A DNA stretch of 34,339 nucleotides. Source: Methylocucumis oryzae (GTDB lineage Bacteria > Pseudomonadota > Gammaproteobacteria > Methylococcales > Methylomonadaceae). Below the pieces are notes generated by a model. It was not told where the DNA came from and made no database searches. It was given only the letters and a program-made list of their open reading frames with translations. The stretch spans positions 1-34,339 of the forward strand of contig NZ_LAJX01000028.1 of NCBI RefSeq assembly GCF_000963695.1. The letters are read 5' to 3'. Shown here one piece after another: positions 1 to 11,037 of this stretch; positions within the stretch are counted from its first letter, which is position 1; every line of letters starts with the position of its first letter. The position numbers and the translations under genes are program-made.

Positions 1-1
1 C

Positions 2-3000
2 GGTGCAACCGATAATGCTTTATTTACCATTAGCGGTAACCAATTACTGATTAACAACTCACCTAATTTTGAAAACCAAGCCAGTTACAACATACGCATT
101 CGCACCACCGATCAAGGCGGCTTGTTCTTCGATAAAGTCTTTTCGGTTAACGTCAATAACCTTAACGAAAACGCCGACCAATATTGCGCTCAGTGCTAAC
201 ACGGTCAATGAAAACGTCTCGGCGAATACAATAATTGGTAACTTAAGCAGCACAGACCCTGATAGCGGTAATAGCTTTACTTACAGCTTAGTCATCGGTA
301 GCGGTGCAACGGATAACACGGCATTTAGCATTAGCGGTAATCAATTACTGCTCAATAACTCGCCTAATTTTGAAAACCAAGCCAGTTACAGTATTCGGAT
401 TCGCAGCACCGACCAAGGCGGCTTGTTCTTCGATAAAGTCTTTAGCGTTAACGTCAATGATTTAAACGAATCTCCTGTCGTTAACCAAACGCTGAACGCA
501 CAAACCGCCAACCAGTATCAACCGTTTAATTTCACCTTACCCAATAACAGTTTTAGCGACCCCGATGCGGGTGACCATTTGACGTTAACAGCTACGCTAG
601 CCAATGGCTCAGCACTGCCATCTTGGCTGAGTTTTTCATCGCTTACAGGCACGTTTAACGGTACACCCGGCATTAACGATACTAACCCGTTAACAATAAA
701 AGTGGTTGCCACCGACACCCACGGCCTTTATGCGGAAAACAGTTTTAACTTATCGATAAACCCACAAAGCAATACCCCTCCGATACTTAGCCTAGGCCAA
801 CGCAATAACGACGCAGCTTATGCCGTAGCAGCTTTGAACACCGGTAACATTTTAGTCGCCGGATACAGCCAAACAGCGGCTAGTAGCGATTTTATCTTAC
901 TAAGGTATACCAACAACGGTCAGTTAGACCCTCAGTTTTCCGGTGATGGTAAAACCACGACCAGTTTTGGTGAGCTTGATGATATTAGCCGTGCTTTAGC
1001 CTTACAAGCTAATGGCAAGATTATTGTCGTCGGTAGCAGTGATAATGGTCATGACAGCGATTTTGCACTTGCTCGTTACCATAGCAATGGGCGGTTGGAT
1101 ACCAGTTTTGGCACTGGTGGTAAAGTCACCAGTAGCCTTGGAACAGGCGATGACGATGCTTATGCCGTTAGCGTACTAGCAAGCGGAAAAATTATCGTCG
1201 CCGGGACTAGCGATAACGGTAATAACAGCGATTTTGCGTTAATACGCTATAACGCCGATGGCAGTTTAGATACTAGTTTTAGCAATGACGGCAAAGTCAG
1301 CACCGATTTTGGCGGAAGTGAAGACAATGCCAATGCGATGCAGGTACAAACAGACGGTAAAATCTTAGTCAGCGGTACCAGCCACGGACTTGGCAGCATC
1401 CGGTTTGCATTAGCCCGTTACAACAGCGATGGCAGCTTAGACACCAGCTTTAACGGCACCGGCAAACTGACCACCAGCTTAGCCCCATTCGATGATAGAG
1501 CTTATGCATTAAGCCTACAAGAAGATGGCAAAATTTTTAATCGCTGGCGAAAGCTGGAATGGTAGTAACAATAATTTTTGCCGTTGTACGTTACTTAAGC
1601 AATGGTCAATTAGATGACAGTTTCGCTAATCACGGCAAACTCATCACAGCACTGAACCCCAGCTATGACTCGGCGCGCGCCATGCAACTACAAAGCGATG
1701 GCAAGATTGTAATCGCAGGCTTTAGCACAACAGCCAATCATAGCCAAATCCTCTTAATACGCTATAACAGCGATGGCAGCTTAGATACCAGTTTTGGTAA
1801 CAACGGTAAAACCAGTGCCGAATGGAACGAACTTGATACTTATGGTTATGCGCTAAGCCTACAAACCGACGGCAAAATTTTAGTCGCCGGCACTAGCAAC
1901 ACCGATAACCAAGAACAAATCATCAGCGTAGCCCGTTTTAATGCTGACGGTAGTTTAGACCGTTTCTTCACAACACCGAATAGCACTATTCCCGGTGCGT
2001 CAGCGATTATCATTAATAGCCATGCCCATGTTTATGATACTGAATTAGCGGCTCAAGGTCATTATCAAGGTGCATACGTTACATTAATGCGTCATGGCGG
2101 CAATAATCCGGACGACCACTTTGTTGGCAGCGGTAAATTAAGCTTCAACGGCAACGCAGTATTGCTATCAGGTGTTAACATCGGCAACGTCAGCCAAGCC
2201 AATGGCGCTTTAACGATAATCTTTAACAACAACGCCACTCAAGACCTCGTTGATGAAGCACTATCGGCCTTAGCGTATAACAATACCTCAGCAACGCCGC
2301 CAGATTCGGTGTCTATAGACTGGCTATTTAGCGACGGTAGTCAAGGTGGCGCATTAACAAGTTTAGCAAACAGCGTGATTACACTTAATGTCTTGCCTAC
2401 GCTAAACACGCCCGCAGCGATTGCCTATACCGATACCCCGTTTGTTGACCATTTCACTAAACTGCATGGCAAATTAAAAGCCACCGGCGTCAATTTAAGC
2501 TATGGCATAGACGGCGGCACGGACAATGGCGATGGTACGACTAGCCTGGATACCGACTATGGTAAGTTAACAGTTAACCAAACTACCGGAACTTACGTCT
2601 TTATACCCAAGAAAAATGTCTTAGAAGCACTAGGTACTGATGTCGTCAGGAGCGTCACAGTTACCGTGACCAATAGCAGTGGCAGCGACAGCAAACAACT
2701 CACCATCGCCATTACCCAAAACGGCGTGACCGAAACCGATGCCGACAATACCTTACTAGGCAGTGCGACTAACGATGAAATAGCCGGTTTAGCCGGCAGT
2801 GATATTATCAAAGGTCTGAACAGCAATGACACACTAAAAGGCGGTAGCGGCCAGGACACAATTAATGGTGGCTTAGGTCAAGATAACTTAACCGGCGGTG
2901 TGGGCAAAGACAGTTTTGTTTTCAACAACCCAGCGAGTAACGACCTCATCACCGACTTCAGCCCTGGCGTTGATAGTCTCAAACTTGATAATCAACTGTT

Positions 3001-3205
3001 TAGCAAATTAACCTATACCGGCGCACTCAAAGCCGCACATTTTGCGCTCAACACACCTCAAGATAAAAACGACTACATCATTTACGACACCAACACCGGC
3101 GTCTTGTCTTATGACGCCGATGGCAGCGGCAAAGGCGCGGCTATAGCCATAGTCACGTTGGGTAGTCAGTTGACGTTAAGTGAAAGTGATATTTTTGTTA
3201 TCTGA
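2..3205 (+). CDS. Large secreted RTX/cadherin-repeat protein, 3' part (5' end outside window, three frame breaks)
   Basis: This is the C-terminal part of a giant extracellular or surface protein, likely exported by a type I secretion system. In order it has two near-identical cadherin-like repeats (about 2-165 and 190-470), a dystroglycan-type cadherin-like Ig domain (about 475-770), seven delta-60 repeats (about 800-1975, each with an xxxGKIxVxG...RYxxxGxLDxSF core), a VCBS-like domain (about 2440-2730), RTX nonapeptides of GGxGxD type (about 2740-2910), and a C-terminal region typical of type I substrates. The start lies before the window. The frame shifts by +1 at the A4 run 168-171, the T5 run 1534-1538 and the T5 run 1575-1579. 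Removing one base at each restores an uninterrupted repeat pattern, so I read one gene. Function is probably adhesion or matrix, with Ca2+ binding by the RTX part. No catalytic domain is visible. Confidence 0.85.
800..1975 (+). repeat. Seven tandem delta-60 repeats inside the RTX protein
   Basis: Seven consecutive units of about 55-57 residues share the pattern A-x-GKI-x-VAG ... D-FAL-x-RY-x-x-(D/N)GSLD-x-SF-x-x-x-GK. The fifth unit spans frame breaks 2 and 3 and becomes regular only when those are corrected. Seven units suit a seven-bladed beta-propeller, which is an inference from repeat number and strand-like content. Confidence 0.8.
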
Positions 3206-3330
3206 TGCATGCCCTACACAGGATTGTAAAACTCGTAAGCATAACCGTTAAAAATTAACATTACGAATCAACCAATCACCTTTAAAAACAATTTATCAAA
3301 GCAAAATACCCAATTAAAGAAAGGTTAAGA

Positions 3331-6300
3331 ATGAATAACACTCTAACTTGGTTGCATTTATCAGACTTACATTTAACCGCTAAACCTAAAGACCAAGATT
3401 GGACAGTCAAAAGCATTAATCAAGATACCGTTATCCGCTCTTTACTAGAGGCAATTGATAACCTTTTAATTAAAAAAGATATACACCCTGACTTGATTTT
3501 TATTACGGGTGACGTGGTGTTTTCGGGAAAATCTGATGAATATCAAGTAGCAGAAGAGTTTTGTAAGCAGTTATTAACTATCACTGGATTAAGCAAGCAG
3601 CAATTATTCATTGTGCCTGGCAATCATGATGTTGATCGTACAGAAATCAAGCCATTACACCTAAAAAGTTGGTATCAGTTTGATACCAGCGACGAAATCG
3701 CAGAAATTTTAAGTGACTCAGATGCTCAGCCTATTTTACTGCGCAAACTAGCAGCTTTTTATCAGTTTTCTAAAGATTATCTAGGGTTAGATTGCCAACC
3801 CGAACAGCACTACTTGATTGCAAAGCCCATTACCCTTGCAAATAAAGCTTTCACGATTAATTTGCTGGGCTTAAATTCCAACTTATTTGCTGGCTACAAT
3901 GGTGATGACAAACAAAAACTCGCATTTGGCCTTTATCAAATTGACCACGCCCTGCAATCGCTAACCGACGAGACCGCGTTAACGCTAGCTTTTTTCCATC
4001 ATCCGTTTAGTTGTTTTCATCCGTGTGAAGTGAGCCTGCAAAATCGACTCAAACAACGGGCGGACTTAATTTTAACAGGGCATTTGCACGACCCCAGCAA
4101 TATGAGCCAACATGATTCGGCAGGCAAAACGGTGATTATTGGCGCAGGGGCATCTTATGAAACCAGAAACAGTGAAAACTCGTTTAATGTCGGCAAATTA
4201 GATTTAGATACGGGCGAAGGCAAAATCCAATTTTATAAATATTTAGAAAAATCCCATCGCTGGACAAAAAATACCGATGTTAATCTGGATGAAGATGACG
4301 AGGGACGCTTTCCATTTACTATCCCGGTACGACAAAACCGAATTGTAACTTCAGCAGCTCAAGTCGATACATCGCCCTCCGTTTGCGAAAGTCCTACCGT
4401 AAAAACTGAATCCACACCGGCTTTACCATTACCACCTACCAGCCCCGCGTCAGCAACAACACTTGCGCATAAAATCGCCATCCTGACCGCTAACCCCATA
4501 GATAAGCAATACGATTACAGCGAGCATGAAAAAGCCTTTAAAAAACTCAAATGCACCGTCGATTATTTTTACCTTAGCTACGACACGTTGCACGAACTCG
4601 ACGGTTATGACTACCTCATCATTCAGTCAAAACTCATTAAGAATAAAATCGTTATCGAAGACGACGGTTTAAAAAGTCGCACCGTACCGTTAAAAGATTT
4701 GACAGACAATATCGTTAACACCGACACCAAAGGCTTATTCATTTTTCTCGACCAACCGATAAACTCTACCGAACTTAACGCTTTATCGCTACCCACTATC
4801 GTTTTTCCAGCGCTTTCAAAAAGCGAGATTGAAACGTTTATCTTTCAAGCCTTTACAAAATTAGCTATTTCGGATGACAACAAGTTGTTTGCCAACCGCG
4901 AAACCTTACGGCTCGAAAAATTGGTCGGCTGTTATCAAGAACATCGCCATAAACCCCATTTACCTAATACGATAGACCCGAAAACAACGCGCAATTATGT
5001 CGGCAGGATTACTGACCTAGAAAACATCTGTAAAAAAATAACTGACTTAAGAAATCAGAAAAACGGCTTTTTAACCCTAAAAGGTGCCGGTGGCATTGGC
5101 AAAACCCATACAATAAAAAAGCTAACAGTTGCTTTAGCTGAACGAGGCTTTTTTACCGACGGCATTGATTTTGTCGATTGCGAATTTATCAGCGATTACA
5201 AATTGTTTGAATTTAACGTCGCAAGTACCTTTAATCTGGAGCAAGCCATTGATGTTAAAGCCCATATACAACAATATTATGACGTCAAAGACAGGCTATT
5301 GATTCTGGATAATGTCGAAACCTTGTTGCATTTGCCAGATGCTAACCAGATTAAAGCCTTTTTAAATTTTATTTGCGATTATGTCACCGTGGTAGTGACA
5401 TCGAGGGAACTCTTGGGGCTGGACTGTGAGCAAGCTTATGAGCTGCGACGCTTTACGACCGATGAGGCTTTGGCGCTGTTTATCGGCGGCATAGAAAAAA
5501 AACTTTCTGCATCAGACCAAAAACTCCTAAGAGAAGAAATCTTAGAAACCTTTTTAGATAACAATCCCTTAGCAATTAAAATCATCACCGATAACTTACC
5601 TAGGGGCAAAGATTTTGCCGCGTTAAAGCAAGAGTTAGAAATAGATATTTTTCAAAAGCTAACCGATGCCGACATGACCGCATTCGATAACCATGCCGAC
5701 ACTAATATCGAGCGCAAAAAATCCTTATACGCGTCCATCCACTTTTCTTACCGTTATTTAAGCGAAGACGAAAAAATGATTTTTGAGCTACTGTCGCTAT
5801 TCCCTGACGGTATTCACATGGAAAACTTAAAGCGTATTAGCGAAGTCAACCGGCAAAAAATGCGTAGCGGCGATAAAGAGAGCATCCATCACTTATGTAT
5901 TACGGAAGCTATTATTAACTCACTGGATAAAAAATCTGTCATAGAAAACAATAACGGAATTATTCGGTTGCAATCGATTGTCGGCAAATTGCCGAGCAAA
6001 AGCTGCAGCAACGCGACAATATGCAAAAGCATTACCAAAATGCGTTTGAATATAATCGGTTTTTGATTGGCCATTTTAATGATCTAAGGCTATCAAAATG
6101 AACGTGTGGCTTTAACGGTATTTAATAACCAAAAAAATAATTTTTTGAAAAGCATTAGCTATATTGATGCGTTTAGTTATGAAAAAAGTCAATTACTGGA
6201 TTATTTAGAAGACATAGGTACATTTTTTTCACACATTTGCACCAACCAAAATTTTATTAACTCACTACACTGCAAGAAAAGCTATTTTTCTGAAGATGTC

Positions 6301-7147
6301 AATGAAAAATTATATTTTGAATTAATTTCTCTCTATTCACGTTATTTTGATGGTGATTTTGACGGAGCATATCAGCAGTTAAATACAATATTACCTAAAG
6401 ATGAAATTGAAAAATCAGCTTACTCTGACCTAGGTTTTGTAGAAAAACGTATATTAAGCAATGCACTAAGCATTTATAGCATGGAGGGAGACGCATATTT
6501 TTGTGAAAAAAATTGCCGAAAAATTAAATTTCGAATCAAACTCTTACAGTGGTCGCTTATTTTATCTTGGCGAGTATAACCAAACTTATAAATCGCTGGT
6601 AAAAACAGGTTTTATGGCTTGTGAAATAGACTTTAATTGCAACACCTTAAATAGCGAGGCGTTGGATAAGTATCTCACTTCTCTTTATGAAAAAGACCAT
6701 ATTGAAATAACAAACTGTCATTACATTAAAGCCAAAACCGGTGTTATTGATAAAACCCTAGTTAAGCAATTGGTAATGGTCAATCCTTATACCCAAGGCT
6801 TGCAACAACTCATTTTGGCTTTTGCTGAAACTGATACAGCGATTGCTACCGAACTGTATGAAAAGGCGATAGAAAACCTAAAACACATCAAATACTATTA
6901 CGTTGAAGCTTTATTTTTCTTCGCTAAATTTCTTAAAAACGCAGGCCCTACAAGCCGTTATGCAGACATTTACCAACAAGGTTTTGAATTAGCCCAACGC
7001 CATTATTTCAGGTTTCTCATCTACAAATTTGAGGATTTAGTAGAACCTAAATCCATTCCGTATGATTCTAAAAATTATCCTTTGCCCGATAATAAAAACT
7101 TTGATGCCTATATCAACTTTCTGATTAAAAAATTGCAGAACCCATAA
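3331..7147 (+). CDS. Metallophosphoesterase-STAND NTPase-helical repeat protein (three frame breaks)
   Basis: A protein of about 1271 residues after frame repair. The N-terminal calcineurin-like phosphoesterase has every metal-binding motif: D12-x-H14, G60-D61, G97-N-H-D100, H223-H224 and G250-H-L-H253. A proline/threonine linker (about 345-385) leads to an alpha/beta domain I cannot name (about 385-540). A STAND/NB-ARC-like NTPase follows, with Walker A GAGGIGKT (585-592), Walker B LLILDN around D660 and a VVVTSRE sensor, then a winged-helix-like LSEDEKMIFELLSLF segment and a helical, probably TPR-like, C-terminus. Frame breaks are a missing T near 5989-5990, an extra base near 6085-6090, and an extra A in the A7 run 6506-6512. 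The read-through FAEQKLQQRDN...FEYNRFL is family-like. STAND proteins sense a ligand with the C-terminal repeats and oligomerise to activate an N-terminal effector. A defence or conflict role is inference; it stands alone with its own AAAGG ribosome site. Confidence 0.8.
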
Positions 7148-7198
7148 CAAGTGCATTAAAGACAATAAGTTAGGAAATTGAGTTGCTAAGTGGTTTCA

Positions 7199-7612
7199 TT
7201 AACACACCCAAAACCCCGCTGTGGCAAACCATCCCAACGCAGCGGGAAAATCCAACACATAAGACCACGCACAACCGCCTAATAACCAAAACCATTTTGT
7301 TGCTTGCGCGTAAGGCTGTTGATAAAACCAGCGAAACAACAAATGCCATTCCAGCAGCCGCACCGGCATTAACAAGAGAAAATAACTGAAGATAAATAAC
7401 GTATCATCAGCGCTGGCACCTAAAATCGTAAAGCCCCAAACACCAACACCGAATACCATACCGATTAACAGCCTAGCCGTACCTATTTTATAAATCGACG
7501 GCTTAACACCCCAGCATTTATTAATCAGCGCTGCCGCTAAGGTATAGCCAACCCACTTTACCCCGGCAAACGCCGCATAGCCCAACATAGGATTATCAAT
7601 ACTTGCAGGCAT
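7199..7612 (-). CDS. Small polytopic membrane protein, unrecognised
   Basis: A 137-residue protein with about four hydrophobic membrane-spanning stretches and many Trp/Phe residues. Examples are the segments around GVKWVGYTLAAALI, ARLLIGMVFGVGVWGFTIL, FIFSYFLLLMPVRLLEW and KWFWLLGGCAWSYVL. The initiating ATG follows a strong AAAGGAGG site on the minus strand, which supports the start. It lies about 40 bp downstream of the Rpn-type nuclease gene in the same direction and could be cotranscribed. I do not recognise the family. Its 3' end converges on the phosphoesterase-STAND gene with only about 50 bp between the stops. Confidence 0.65.
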   Translation of the reverse strand: MPASIDNPMLGYAAFAGVKWVGYTLAAALINKCWGVKPSIYKIGTARLLIGMVFGVGVWGFTILGASADDTLFIFSYFLLLMPVRLLEWHLLFRWFYQQPYAQATKWFWLLGGCAWSYVLDFPAALGWFATAGFWVC

Positions 7613-7652
7613 AACGCCTCCTTTAACATGAATGCGGTTTCAGACGCGGTGT

Positions 7653-8587
7653 CTAGGAGTGCGTTTTAAACACATCGTCTAACGTCGCGGCATCTAAGGT
7701 GTTTTCAATCCATTGCTCTAATTGCTCAGGCAAGGCGCCGTCAATGCGAGCGACAATCTCTTCCGGGATTACTTGAAAACGCCTGTGCAATAATCGCTTA
7801 AGCGCAATGACTTCACCGTCATGCAAACCTTGTTGTAAACCTTTCTGTAGACCTTGCTGTAAACCTTCTTCTTTCCAACTAGTTGTCAATTGCATAATTC
7901 TCTCCTGTTCGGTAACGGGGATTTCGGTGCTTAATACTTGTTCAAAAATAGCTAACTCCTCTTGATTCAGACGCAAGTAGGTGTCGATGAAACCGGAAAT
8001 AAACCGGCTACGGGCTGGGTCTAGCTTCAATGTCACGAGTAGTCTCAGGCATTGTGCTTTAACGCGTGGTCGTTCATGGGCCGCGAACGCCATTTTGGCC
8101 ATTAACGCGCTAGCCACCGGGTTATCGTAATCTAGGTAATCGCGCCAATGTAGACGGTTCAACTGAATAGCCCGGAAGTTAAAAGCCAAAAACTTCACGA
8201 TCAGGAAAAGCAACGCTGTAGTGTTCTGGCTCTGGCGTCTTAGGCGCATCATAAGATAACAACGCCACTGGATAAACCGGCAAGCCATATTTTTCAGTAA
8301 GACGGGCAAAATATTTGAACATACGTCTAGCAAACTGAGGCTGACGAGTCGCTTGCGTTTCGATATGAATTAAAAACACTGCATCTTCATTACGGAAACG
8401 ACCGGTAGCCACTAAATCTGCTTCATGGCTGTCACCTGCCAAAATATCAGTGAAAACTTCCTTGTCCAAAAAAAGTAACGCTGCCAGGCGCTAACCACTG
8501 GCTGACTTCGGGTAACAACAGTGCAACAAAATCATCGAAGAATGTCGTTAATAATTCTTTGAACAAGCGGTCATGGTTGATAGGCAT
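7653..8587 (-). CDS. Rpn/DUF4351-type PD-(D/E)XK nuclease family protein (two frame breaks)
   Basis: About 310 residues after frame repair. The start is ATG at 8587 (MPINHDRLFKELL). This opening, then FLDKEVFTDI, EADLV and IHIETQA, is the pattern of the Rpn family recombination-promoting nuclease / PD-(D/E)XK transposase-related proteins, with D in EADLV and E-x-Q as likely catalytic residues. The C-terminus has the repeated GLQQGLQKG motif and a DUF4351-like helical end (VIALKRLLHRRFQ...). Frame breaks are an extra base in the A7 run 8468-8474 and in the A5 run 8188-8192; with one base removed from each, the protein is continuous (FPDREVLAFNFRAIQLN). Such genes are typical of genomes rich in dispersed repeats. 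It is divergent from the Uma2 gene. Confidence 0.78.
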
Positions 8588-8653
8588 GGACTAGTGCGGC
8601 ATGGTGCTGAAACAGCAATAATGGTAGCGGAAACACTGGTTAAAAGGAAATGT

Positions 8654-8776
8654 ACTCTTGTCTCGTTCACGCACCTACGTCATTACCCACAGTTAAGTAG
8701 TTAAGCCTCCGATTTTCGGAGTGCAAGGCTTGCCTTGCACAAGTTTATACCCTATACAAAGCAAGCTTTGTACTCC
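8654..8776. repeat. Dispersed palindromic repeat, copy 1 (B-A arrangement)
   Basis: This fills most of the 244 bp between the divergent Rpn and Uma2 genes. Part A (8708-8776) holds two palindromes, GTGCAAGG-CTTG-CCTTGCAC and TACAAAGC-AA-GCTTTGTA. It recurs in inverted orientation at 15861-15930. Part B (about 8654-8697) is a degenerate version of the 39-bp arm at 15931-15969. No protein is coded here. Confidence 0.75.
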
Positions 8777-8831
8777 AAAATAGCTTAGCTATGTGTAATG
8801 ACACTATAACAGCAACTATTGGAGTAATATT

Positions 8832-9423
8832 ATGTCGGCAGTAAAAAAATATTGTTTCGGTTAGCGAAGAAGATTATTTAAAAGGCGAACTCACCAGCGA
8901 AATAAAACATGAACTGATTGACGGTCACGTTTATGCAATGGCGGAAGTGAGTGAAAATCATGATCGAATCTCTGGAAATATTTATCGGAAATTTGGCAAT
9001 CACTTAGAAAACTCATCTTGTGAGCCTTTTACGTCAAACATGAAACTAAAAACACCGACAGGCAACTTTCGTTACCCTGATTGTATGGTGATTTGTCATA
9101 AAGATGATGAAAGCCACTATTACAAAACAAAACCGGTCATATTGGTTGAAGTCATTTCCCGTTCCACCCGAAAAATAGATGAAAAAGATAAGCTAATAGA
9201 ATACATCAACATTCCGACCTTACAGGAATATGTGTTAATTGAACAAGATTTTGTCGATATAACGGTGTACCGTAAAAGTGACGATTGGCGTTCAATGCAT
9301 TATTTCTTGGGGGAATCAGTGCATTTTGAATCTATTGATTTAACCTTACCCGTAGAAGCCATCTATCACCGTGTACAAAACGAGGATATGGTTGAATTTC
9401 TGAGCAACATAGTCGGGCAATAG
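8832..9423 (+). CDS. Uma2 family (DUF820) putative restriction-endonuclease-like protein (one frame break)
   Basis: About 196 residues after frame repair. Translation begins at ATG 8832 behind a GGAG site (MSAVKNIVSVSEEDYLKGE). An extra base in the A7 run 8843-8849 throws the frame into a stop after ten codons. Without it the N-terminal half of the Uma2 fold is restored (KHELIDGHVYAMAEVSENHDRI). The visible PD-(D/E)XK-type core is PDCMV, then LVEVISRSTRKIDEKDK and YVLIEQ, with D and E as expected metal ligands. The biological role of Uma2 proteins is poorly known; they are abundant in repeat-rich genomes. It is oriented toward the nif block but separated by 189 bp containing the nif promoter, so it is unlikely to belong to that operon. 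Confidence 0.82.
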
Positions 9424-9488
9424 CCCGAATATCACGCTTTTCCAGCCTGCTATTTACCTCCCCTCTCTACGACAAACCACCAGGCTTT

Positions 9489-9504
9489 TGTAAGGTTTGC
9501 TACA
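9489..9504 (+). promoter_or_regulatory. NifA upstream activator sequence (TGT-N10-ACA)
   Basis: The sequence TGT AAGGTTTGCT ACA is an exact match to the NifA binding consensus TGT-N10-ACA. Its centre lies about 79 bp upstream of the start site predicted from the sigma-54 element, which is a typical position. Confidence 0.75.
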
Positions 9505-9548
9505 ATCCAAAAAAGCCAAAACTCAATGAAATTCAACAACCTGACTGA

Positions 9549-9564
9549 TGGCATAGCATTTGCT
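9549..9564 (+). promoter_or_regulatory. Sigma-54 (-24/-12) promoter of nifE
   Basis: TGGCATAGCATTTGCT has GG and GC separated by exactly 10 bases, matching the TGGCAC-N5-TTGC sigma-54 consensus. It sits 49 bp before the nifE start and downstream of the NifA site, so transcription should begin near 9575. Confidence 0.75.
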
Positions 9565-9612
9565 TTAGCTATATAAAACAGCTAAAACAAAAACAGCTAT
9601 GGGGTCAGCGTT

Positions 9613-11028
9613 ATGAAAACCACAAAAGATATTGCCGCGTTATTAGACGAACCTGCGTGTGAGCATAACAAAAAGGAGAAATCCGGTTGTGCGAAACCTA
9701 AACCCGGTTCGGCGGCAGGCGGTTGTGCCTTTGATGGCGCGCAAATCGCGTTACTGCCCATCGCTGATGTTGCTCACATCGTCCACGGCCCTATTGCTTG
9801 CGCAGGTAGTTCTTGGGATAACCGAGGCACTCGTTCATCAGGGCCTGAGCTTTACCGTATCGGCATGACGACCGATTTAACCGAGCAAGATATTGTCATG
9901 GGACGCGCAGAAAAGCGCTTATTCCATGCGATTAAACAAGCGGTAGAAACCTATGCACCACCGGCGGTGTTTGTTTATAACACCTGCGTCCCTGCCCTCA
10001 TCGGCGATGACATTAACGCGGTGTGTAAATCGGCCCAAGAATTATGGGGTGTGCCGGTTGTACCGGTGGATAGCGCAGGCTTTTATGGGACGAAAAATTT
10101 AGGTAACCGTATTGCTGGCGATGCGATGGTGAATCATGTGGTGGGCACGCGAGACCCTGACCCGTTACCCAGTACCGCACCTAAGAATATCCGTGTACAC
10201 GATGTTAATTTAGTCGGTGAATACAATATTGCTGGAGAGTTTTGGCATGTGTTGCCTTTGCTGGATGAATTAGGCTTAAGGGTGTTATGTACTTTATCCG
10301 GTGATGCGCGTTTCCGCGAAGTGCAAACCATGCATAAAGCTGAAGTCAATATGATGGTGTGCTCTAAAGCGATGTTAAATGTCGCGCGTAAATTACAGCA
10401 AAAATACGGTACGCCGTGGTTTGAAGGCAGTTTTTACGGCATTACCGATACTAGCTTGGCCTTACGTGATTTTGCCAGAGTCATTAACGACCCCGATTTA
10501 ATCGAGCGCACCGAAGCGTTAATCGCGCGTGAAGAAGCACGCATACAAGAAGCATTAGAGCCTTGGAAACAGCGTTTAAACGGCAAACGTGTGTTGTTAT
10601 TTACCGGTGGCGTTAAAAGCTGGTCGGTGATTTCCGCGTTACAAGATTTAGGCATGGTCGTCGTCGCCACCGGTACGAATAAATCCACCGAAGAGGATAA
10701 AGCACGTATCCGTGAATTAATGGGCGAAGACACGTTAATGATTAACGACGGCAGCCCGAAAGAGCTTATCCGCATCGTACGTGAATACAAAGCCGATATT
10801 TTAATCGCCGGTGGTCGCAATATGTACACCGCGTTAAAAGCCAAAATCCCGTTCTTAGATATTAACCAAGAGCGTGAATTTGGTTACGAAGGCTATCAAG
10901 GCATGTTAGAACTGGTACGGCAACTGGCTTTAACCATAGAAAGTCCTGTTTGGGAGTCGGTCAGAGCGCCTATGCCGTGGCGAGTGGCAAAACCTGAGGC
11001 TAACCAATTAGCCAAAGCAGCGGCGTAG
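9613..11028 (+). CDS. nifE: Nitrogenase FeMo-cofactor scaffold protein NifE
   Basis: A complete 471-residue NifE. With NifN it forms the NifEN heterotetramer, the scaffold that receives the 8Fe core from NifB and on which Mo and homocitrate are inserted before transfer to NifDK. The conserved cluster-binding cysteines fall at C38 (AGGCAFDG), C63 (PIACAGSSW) and C125 ([12 protein letters not shown]), matching the usual NifE positions to within one residue. [17 protein letters not shown] and [25 protein letters not shown] are also typical. It is the first gene after the NifA-dependent promoter. nifHDK is not immediately upstream, so this cluster is physically separate from the structural genes here. 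The gene is intact, with no frame breaks. Confidence 0.97.
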   Translation: MKTTKDIAALLDEPACEHNKKEKSGCAKPKPGSAAGGCAFDGAQIALLPIADVAHIVHGPIACAGSSWDNRGTRSSGPELYRIGMTTDLTEQDIVMGRAEKRLFHAIKQAVETYAPPAVFVYNTCVPALIGDDINAVCKSAQELWGVPVVPVDSAGFYGTKNLGNRIAGDAMVNHVVGTRDPDPLPSTAPKNIRVHDVNLVGEYNIAGEFWHVLPLLDELGLRVLCTLSGDARFREVQTMHKAEVNMMVCSKAMLNVARKLQQKYGTPWFEGSFYGITDTSLALRDFARVINDPDLIERTEALIAREEARIQEALEPWKQRLNGKRVLLFTGGVKSWSVISALQDLGMVVVATGTNKSTEEDKARIRELMGEDTLMINDGSPKELIRIVREYKADILIAGGRNMYTALKAKIPFLDINQEREFGYEGYQGMLELVRQLALTIESPVWESVRAPMPWRVAKPEANQLAKAAA

Positions 11029-11037
11029 AGGTGAGTT

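Noticed and set aside
6506-6512. Programmed frameshifting at A7 runs (6506, 8468, 8843, 31593) as a regulatory device
   Set aside because: The same pattern affects eleven unrelated genes and several short runs that are not slippery heptamers, so error is more likely than recoding.
7183-7389. 68-residue plus-strand frame over the membrane protein gene
   Set aside because: It is antisense to a hydrophobic frame with a strong ribosome site and has low-complexity content of its own.
10434-10844. Long antisense frame inside nifE, and similar ones inside nifN
   Set aside because: They are shadows of the codon bias of intact, strongly conserved nif genes.
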